From JBNJDW01 sp051745265 (lineage in GTDB: Bacteria > Pseudomonadota > Alphaproteobacteria > Micavibrionales > CSBR16-224): DNA of 8,730 nt. Below the pieces are notes generated by a model. It saw only the letters and a program-made list of their open reading frames with translations, made no database searches and was not told where the DNA came from. The stretch spans positions 1-8,730 of the forward strand of contig JBNJDW010000066.1 in assembly GCA_051745265.1 (NCBI GenBank), written 5' to 3'. The translations under genes and the position numbers were made by a program. Of this stretch, positions 5,075 to 8,730 are shown one piece after another (position 1 is the first letter of the stretch; the number at the start of each line of letters is the position of its first letter).

Positions 5075-6385
5075 ATGATGTATTCTCTTCGCTTTACTCT
5101 TATCCTCGCTTTTACGGCGGGCCTGCTTATGGGTCTGCCTGACACATCGCGGGCACAAACCAACCGTGGCGATGTCAGCTTCGAAGATGCCACCCGGGCG
5201 TTTTTTGCCGGTGACAATCAACTGGCGTTACGGAACTTCCTGACACTCTCTCATAAAGGCGATCCGCAGGCACAGTATTTTCTGGCCTATATGTTCGATG
5301 TTGGCCAAGGCACCGGTCAGGACGTCAGCGAAGCCGCCCGCTGGTATATTAGATCTGCCAAACAAGGCTATTTACCGGCCGAAGTCTATGCCGGTTATAT
5401 TTTTGCCACCGGCCACGGTGTTCCCGAAGACAGAGAAAAAGCCATAGAATGGTATAGCAAAGCCGCCGAGAAAGGCGATGATATTGCCCAGAATAACCTG
5501 GGGTCCCTGCTTTCAGACAGTGAAGAATCCAAAGAAAAATTTGCGGCCGGCCGCTGGTTTATGTCTTCTGCCCTGCAAGGCAATGCCAACGCCCAGTATA
5601 ATCTGGCCAATATGTACCGCAAAGGTGAAGGCATCAAAAGAAATATGGCTGAGGCGGCCCGCTGGTATCTTCTGGCAGCGCTGCAGGGCAATATGTATGC
5701 CCAGAATGCGCTGGCCTACCTGTATAAAGAAGGCCTCGGCGTTGAGCAAAATAAAGAAAAAGCCATAGAATGGTATCGCAGAGCCGCGGAGCAAGGGCTG
5801 CAGGTTTCCCAGTTTCACTTGGCCCGCCTTTATGAAGAGGCCGGCAAGCAATCCGGTCTGAGCCCTGAAAAACGCTCTTCCTATTTTTCATCCGCTGCGA
5901 TCTGGTATTATCACGCCGCAAAAGCCGGCGACCCTGAAGCGGCCTATTATCTGTCTGATTTTTATACCCGTGGCCGTGGAGTACCACAAGACCTTGAAAC
6001 CGCAGCTAAATGGTTACAGCGGGCCGTTGAAAAAGATTATATCCCCGCCAAAATCGAACTGGCCCGTTTTTATCAGACCGGGAAGGGTGGCCTGAAGGAA
6101 GATCCGGCCCAGGCCTTGAAATGGTATTCAGAGGCCGCCGAAAATGGAAATGGCCTTGCCATGTTTGAAATCGCCCGTATGTATCATCGTGGCATCGGTA
6201 CCGAAGTTGACCTTATCGAAGCCTTTAAATGGTTTGCCTTGGCCGTTGACAATCTGGAAGCCGGTAATGATGTCCGTGAAGACGCGATTATCGCCCGTGT
6301 CGAGGTTTCCAACCGGCTTGACACTGATGAACTGAACACGGCGCGGGCCGAGGTTTCCAAATGGAAAGCCAATCAACCCAACTAA
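5075..6385 (+). CDS. Exported Sel1-repeat (SLR) protein, nine repeats
   Basis: This 436-aa protein starts with a signal peptide: MMYSLR, a hydrophobic stretch about residues 7-20, and a likely cleavage after TSRA (27). The mature protein should therefore be periplasmic or secreted. The rest is a solenoid of about nine Sel1-like repeats of roughly 36 residues, beginning near residues 63, 100, 136, 171, 207, 243, 287, 323 and 360. Each has the form A-x-x-x-L-A-x-x-Y-x-x-G-x-G-V-x-x-(D/N)-x-x-x-A-x-x-W-Y-x-x-A-A-x-x-G. Repeat 3 lacks the glycine turn, and repeat 6 has an insertion of about 8-10 residues around GKQSGLSPEKRSSYFSS (257-273). Such repeats are protein-interaction scaffolds; the partner is unknown. 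AGG at 5064-5066, 8 bases before 5075, sets the start; an in-frame ATG at 4994 would bury the signal peptide. A tail (about 395-436) lies outside the repeats. Confidence 0.9.
   Translation: MMYSLRFTLILAFTAGLLMGLPDTSRAQTNRGDVSFEDATRAFFAGDNQLALRNFLTLSHKGDPQAQYFLAYMFDVGQGTGQDVSEAARWYIRSAKQGYLPAEVYAGYIFATGHGVPEDREKAIEWYSKAAEKGDDIAQNNLGSLLSDSEESKEKFAAGRWFMSSALQGNANAQYNLANMYRKGEGIKRNMAEAARWYLLAALQGNMYAQNALAYLYKEGLGVEQNKEKAIEWYRRAAEQGLQVSQFHLARLYEEAGKQSGLSPEKRSSYFSSAAIWYYHAAKAGDPEAAYYLSDFYTRGRGVPQDLETAAKWLQRAVEKDYIPAKIELARFYQTGKGGLKEDPAQALKWYSEAAENGNGLAMFEIARMYHRGIGTEVDLIEAFKWFALAVDNLEAGNDVREDAIIARVEVSNRLDTDELNTARAEVSKWKANQPN
5434..5776 (+). repeat. 22-base direct repeat within the Sel1 gene (5434-5455 and 5755-5776)
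   Basis: The same 22 bases, coding for the EKAIEWY part of Sel1 repeats 2 and 5, occur at 5434-5455 and 5755-5776. The copies are 321 bases (107 codons) apart, in frame and three repeat units apart. The flanking sequence is similar at the protein level but diverged in bases, so this may be a local gene-conversion trace or chance conservation. Confidence 0.7.
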
Positions 6386-6431
6386 ACACAACGCGGCTTT
6401 ATACCACCGTTATCTATTTCACTTAAAATTA

Positions 6432-6445
6432 ACCATAATTATGGT
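6432..6445. promoter_or_regulatory. Perfect 14-bp palindrome beside a possible promoter
   Basis: ACCATAATTATGGT (6432-6445) is an exact palindrome. It sits between a possible -35 (TTAAAA, 6423-6428) and a possible -10 (TAATAT, 6445-6450) with a 16-base spacer. An operator that blocks polymerase would fit this position. The left flank makes TTAACCAT, which resembles a half-site of the CtrA motif, but the second TTAA at the required spacing is absent. Confidence 0.4.
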
Positions 6446-6456
6446 AATATAAGGGA

Positions 6457-6579
6457 AGTGGTTTTTAATGGATTAGGTGGGCCACACATAAATATTGTCC
6501 TGTGTTTTTGGACGACCCTGATGTTAGGGGTGTAACAAACAGGGTAAAATGGCCGGTTTTCAAGACTGGCCATTTTTTT
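6457..6579 (+). ncRNA. Candidate structured small RNA or leader ending in an intrinsic terminator
   Basis: No open reading frame of useful length is present here, but three hairpins follow one another almost without gaps. The first pairs TTGTCC (6495-6500) with GGACGA (6510-6515). The second pairs CCCTG (6516-6520) with CAGGG (6540-6544) and, inside, TGTTA (6522-6526) with TAACA (6533-6537), exposing a GGGGTG loop. The third is the terminator at 6546-6579. GTGG near 6458-6461 can also pair with CCAC at 6482-6485. A weak promoter (TTAAAA, TAATAT) would start transcription near 6457, giving about 120 nt. It could instead be the 3' untranslated end of the Sel1 transcript. It does not match the 6S, SRP, RNase P or tmRNA signatures I know. 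The 5' end is a guess. Confidence 0.45.
6546..6579 (+). terminator. Rho-independent terminator upstream of lemA
   Basis: AAAATGGCCGGTT (6546-6558) pairs with the right arm at 6564-6576 around a 5-base loop TTCAA. The stem has a GGCC/GGCC core and two G-T wobbles, and a run of seven T (6573-6579) follows. The A-rich left foot pairs with the T-run, as in bidirectional terminators. It would end either the Sel1-gene transcript or the small RNA proposed just upstream, and it insulates lemA. Confidence 0.88.
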
Positions 6580-6582
6580 GTC

Positions 6583-6610
6583 TTGCACTGGTCAGCCGCT
6601 CTCCTACAAT
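6583..6610 (+). promoter_or_regulatory. Probable promoter of lemA-htpX
   Basis: TTGCAC (6583-6588) and TACAAT (6605-6610) are separated by 16 bases, giving 4-5 of 6 consensus matches in each hexamer. It begins 3 bases after the terminator T-run. Start near 6617 would give a leader of about 30 bases that includes the strong ribosome-binding site TTAGGAG, whose last base is 6 bases before the lemA ATG. Confidence 0.65.
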
Positions 6611-6646
6611 GTACAGAGAACAGGGTTTATACGTTAGGAGCATAAT

Positions 6647-7207
6647 ATGGAACTTTGGCTGATCTTACTTATTCTGGCCGCGATTGTCGGTTTTCTGGTG
6701 CTTATCTACAACCGGATCATCGCCCTGAGACAAAAACGCAATAATGCTTTTTCCGATATTGATGTTCAGTTAAAACTCCGTCACGACCTGATCCCCAATC
6801 TGGTCGACACCGTTAAAGGCTATGCTTCTCATGAAAAAGAACTGCTGGAGCGGGTCACAGATGCGCGGGCCAGTGCCATGCGCGAAGAAACCGTTGACGG
6901 TAAAGTCAAATCCGAAGCCCAGCTGGGCGCCGCTATGATGCAATTACTGGCCGTGGCCGAGAATTACCCTGATCTGAAAGCAGATCAGAATTTTCGCCAG
7001 CTGCAAAGTGAACTGGCCGATGTTGAGAATAAAATTGCAGCCTCCCGCCGGTTTTTCAACAACGCGACCAATGAATTTAATACCGCCATCCAGCAATTTC
7101 CGGCGGTCATTGTCGCCAGAATGTTTAAATTTGATGAAGAGCCCTTTTTCGAGCTGTCCGCTGAGGAAAAGAACGCTGTCGAAACACCGCCTAAAATGGA
7201 TTTCTAA
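6647..7207 (+). CDS. lemA: LemA family protein
   Basis: LemA proteins are small membrane-anchored helical-bundle proteins of uncertain biochemical role. They are frequently encoded beside an M48 metalloprotease, as here. The 186-aa product has one N-terminal membrane segment (about residues 3-21) with little before it, so most of the protein lies on one side of the membrane. Family landmarks are YNRIIALRQKRNNAFSDIDV (21-40), QLKLRHDLIPNLVDTVKGYA (41-60) followed by SHEKELLERV, AENYPDLKA (104-112), and ENKIAASRRFFNNATNEFN (127-145) with FPAVIVARMFKF (151-162). Length matches the usual 180-200 aa. AGGAG six bases before the ATG is a good ribosome-binding site, and a promoter lies upstream. The htpX-like gene starts 19 bases after the stop, so the pair is an operon. 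Confidence 0.95.
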   Translation: MELWLILLILAAIVGFLVLIYNRIIALRQKRNNAFSDIDVQLKLRHDLIPNLVDTVKGYASHEKELLERVTDARASAMREETVDGKVKSEAQLGAAMMQLLAVAENYPDLKADQNFRQLQSELADVENKIAASRRFFNNATNEFNTAIQQFPAVIVARMFKFDEEPFFELSAEEKNAVETPPKMDF

Positions 7208-7225
7208 CAAGGCTTTTCTTCCGCA

Positions 7226-8287
7226 ATGGCGATTACAACAGTCGGTCTGACCACGCATATCTTTAATAACAACCTGAAATCCAGTCTGTTACTGGCTGGA
7301 TTTCCGGTGTTGATTTTTGCCATGGTTCTGGCCTTTTACGCCAGCCTCTATGCAACAGGCTATTACCTGCCGCATATGGCCGATTTACCCCCCACCGCCA
7401 GCGGTGCTGATATTTTTAACGCCGCCTGGTCCAACATGCTGGAATCCGCGCCTTTTGTTTTTGGCGGCGTTGCGATCTGGTTTGTGATCGCCTTTTTCCT
7501 CCACAGCCGCATGATCCGCATGGCGACCGGTGCCAAACCGGTCACGCGAAAACAATATCCCAAAATATACAACATGCTGGAAAATCTGTGTATTTCACGC
7601 GGTATTACAATGCCGCAATTTCAGATCATTGACAGCCCGGCGTTGAATGCTTTTGCCAGCGGTATAAACGAGAAAACCTTTACCATTACTCTAACGCGGG
7701 GCATTATTGATGCGCTCGAAGATGATGAACTCGAAGCCGTCATCGCCCATGAGCTCAGCCATATCATGAATCGGGATGTCCGCTTATTAATCGTCAGCAT
7801 TATTTTTGTCGGCATCATCAGTTTCCTGGCCGAAATGCTGTTCAGAACATTGGTTTTTGGCCGGTTTGGTGGCAACCGATACCGGCGCCAGAGCTCAGGC
7901 AACCGTAATGGCGGGGCCGGCCTGATTATGATCATCGGGCTGGTCATTCTGGTCATCGGCTACCTGTTTGCGATTTTGATTCGTTTTGCACTGTCCCGGC
8001 GCCGTGAATATCTGGCCGATGCCGGCGCTGTTGAACTGACCAAAAATCCGGATGCCATGATGCGGGCTTTGATGCGCATTTCCGGTCAGGACATGATCAA
8101 AGATATGCCTGAAGAAGTACAGCAGATGTGTATTGAAAACTCCCATAATTTCATGGGTATCTTTGCCACCCACCCCCCGATCAAAGACCGGATTAAAACA
8201 CTTTCCGAACTTACCGATACACCGATCCCCGAGCTTCCCGTCACTCTGCGCCGGCCACCGAAACGGCCCTGGGATGTCAGTGCCTGA
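7226..8287 (+). CDS. htpX: M48 family zinc metalloprotease, HtpX-like, LemA-associated
   Basis: HtpX-type proteases are inner-membrane zinc endopeptidases in membrane-protein quality control. This 353-aa product has N-terminal membrane segments at about 20-43 and 76-93. The zinc site is HELSH (175-179), with ligands H175 and H179 and catalytic E176. Hydrophobic segments follow at about 186-206 and 232-255, and the third zinc ligand is E261 in RREYLADAGA (259-268). FATHPPIKDRI (313-323) is the usual conserved motif near the end. A glycine/asparagine/arginine-rich loop (about 212-232) lies between the two internal membrane segments. It is longer than the roughly 290-aa E. coli HtpX, the extra length being mostly N-terminal. 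The start at 7226 gives the MAITTVGLTTHIFNNNLKS opening. The nearest ribosome-binding site (AAGG, 7209-7212) is far, so translation may depend on coupling to lemA. Confidence 0.93.
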   Translation: MAITTVGLTTHIFNNNLKSSLLLAGFPVLIFAMVLAFYASLYATGYYLPHMADLPPTASGADIFNAAWSNMLESAPFVFGGVAIWFVIAFFLHSRMIRMATGAKPVTRKQYPKIYNMLENLCISRGITMPQFQIIDSPALNAFASGINEKTFTITLTRGIIDALEDDELEAVIAHELSHIMNRDVRLLIVSIIFVGIISFLAEMLFRTLVFGRFGGNRYRRQSSGNRNGGAGLIMIIGLVILVIGYLFAILIRFALSRRREYLADAGAVELTKNPDAMMRALMRISGQDMIKDMPEEVQQMCIENSHNFMGIFATHPPIKDRIKTLSELTDTPIPELPVTLRRPPKRPWDVSA

Positions 8288-8298
8288 CAGGCCTGTGC

Positions 8299-8326
8299 TT
8301 GACAAAAATTCTATTTTGCATAAACT
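8299..8326 (+). promoter_or_regulatory. Probable promoter of the last, partial gene
   Basis: TTGACA (8299-8304), a perfect -35 hexamer, is followed after 16 bases by TAAACT (8321-8326), a 4 of 6 match for the -10. Transcription would start near 8333, about 23 bases before the ATG at 8356. The palindrome ACAGGCCTGT (8287-8296) lies just upstream, overlapping the htpX stop. The downstream gene is therefore probably expressed at least partly apart from lemA-htpX. Confidence 0.6.
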
Positions 8327-8355
8327 ATTTTAAAGTTTTCAAACAGAAAGATCGG

Positions 8356-8730
8356 ATGATGTCGTTTATTAGAAACCTCAAAGCCATTATGCAGGCCGCA
8401 GATGCCGGTATTGAAGCCACCGAACAGATTCGGGCACAGTTCAAAGGCAAGACCCGCGAAGAAGCGCTGGAGTTTCTAAAAACAAATCTGAAGGGCTTAA
8501 GATCCCCGGCAACCTTTAAAAACCTGCAAAAAGTCCTGCAATCAAGCTCACCCGATGATCTGCAGAAACTTTTAAAACAAAAGCATAAAAGCCTGTCGGT
8601 CGAGGATGCCATCAATCTGGCCCGGATTCTGACCGATGATAAAATCGATGAAGAACTGCCCAAATATCTGGACGACAAAGTCAAATCCGTTGGTAAAGCC
8701 AAAGATCCGGCCCCAAAACCCGAATCAAAG
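8356..8730 (+). CDS. Unrecognised helical protein, N-terminal part (truncated by window edge)
   Basis: An open frame runs from ATG 8356 to the window end (125 codons) without a stop, so the C terminus is missing. I do not recognise the family. There is no signal peptide or membrane segment. The visible part is rich in K, E, D, L and A and looks wholly alpha-helical, with short amphipathic segments such as IRNLKAIMQAADAGIEATE (5-23), EEALEFLKTNLKGL (35-48), and two similar-looking units ending in LQKVLQSS and LQKLLKQK (about 56-77). The segment VEDAINLARILTDDKIDEELPKYLDDKV (82-109) leads into a K/P-rich stretch (KAKDPAPKPESK) that may be a linker to a further domain. Codon use and frame are consistent with the neighbours. 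A second ATG at 8359 is equally possible, and the ribosome-binding site (AGAAAG) is weak. A promoter lies upstream. Confidence 0.75.
   Translation, partial: MMSFIRNLKAIMQAADAGIEATEQIRAQFKGKTREEALEFLKTNLKGLRSPATFKNLQKVLQSSSPDDLQKLLKQKHKSLSVEDAINLARILTDDKIDEELPKYLDDKVKSVGKAKDPAPKPESK

Noticed and set aside
6423..6445. Full CtrA-binding site (TTAA-N7-TTAA)
   Set aside because: Only the TTAACCAT half is present; the second TTAA is not at the required distance.
6386..6580. Known RNA classes (6S, SRP RNA, RNase P RNA, tmRNA, tRNA) in the Sel1-lemA gap
   Set aside because: No conserved signature such as the SRP GGAAG loop, a tRNA TTCGA arm or the 6S central bubble could be found.
8325..8702. Minus-strand open frame of 125 codons at the right end
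   Set aside because: It is antisense to the plus-strand frame from 8356, which has a promoter, protein-like composition and continues off the edge. The minus frame is serine/arginine/cysteine-rich and shadow-like.
1..8730. Mobile element, CRISPR array, prophage or defence cassette
   Set aside because: No terminal inverted repeats, transposase, integrase, spaced direct repeats or defence-type domains were seen; the content is chromosomal housekeeping.

Overview
This window reads as an ordinary core-genome segment of an alphaproteobacterium of moderate GC content. The indicators are a GapR (formerly DUF2312) gene, a COX15-type heme A synthase of the alphaproteobacterial/mitochondrial kind, an ihfB-lapA pair, and an HslU ending in a DLS(K/R)FIL tail. 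Order and genus cannot be fixed from the sequence alone. I see no mobile element, CRISPR array, tRNA or rRNA. Coding density is high, and the longest gene-free stretch is about 260 bases.

Layout, left to right. Positions 1-465 hold the C-terminal third of hslU, the protease ATPase, cut by the window edge. It converges on dnaQ (minus strand, proofreading subunit of DNA polymerase III) with only 13 bases between the two stops. dnaQ diverges from ihfB across an AT-rich gap. ihfB (integration host factor beta) and lapA (two-TM envelope protein) form a plus-strand pair. lapA meets the next minus-strand gene stop against stop with no base between.

Positions 4471 to 2071 form a four-gene minus-strand operon. 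In transcription order it holds a TSUP/TauE-SafE membrane transporter, ctaA (heme A synthase for the aa3-type terminal oxidase), and two small two-TM proteins (75 and 76 aa). The two small proteins overlap by ATGA and look like diverged paralogs of each other.

A divergent regulatory gap with several inverted repeats precedes gapR, which encodes a nucleoid-associated protein that binds overtwisted DNA. gapR is followed by a secreted or periplasmic protein with nine Sel1-like repeats.

The gap at 6386-6646 holds the most interesting non-coding signal. A perfect 14-bp palindrome lies beside a possible promoter. It is followed by three back-to-back hairpins, the last of which is a textbook intrinsic terminator. 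This suggests a small RNA of about 120 nt or a terminator-containing leader. A separate good promoter then starts lemA-htpX, a membrane LemA protein with an M48 metalloprotease. A further promoter drives an unrecognised helical protein that runs off the right edge.

Most of the content is housekeeping: proteolysis (HslU, HtpX), replication fidelity (DnaQ), nucleoid structure (IHF, GapR), respiration (CtaA) and envelope (LapA, LemA, Sel1). The points most worth a second look are the structured RNA candidate, the tandem small membrane proteins with ctaA, and the nested dyads upstream of gapR. I found no convincing wholly new system.
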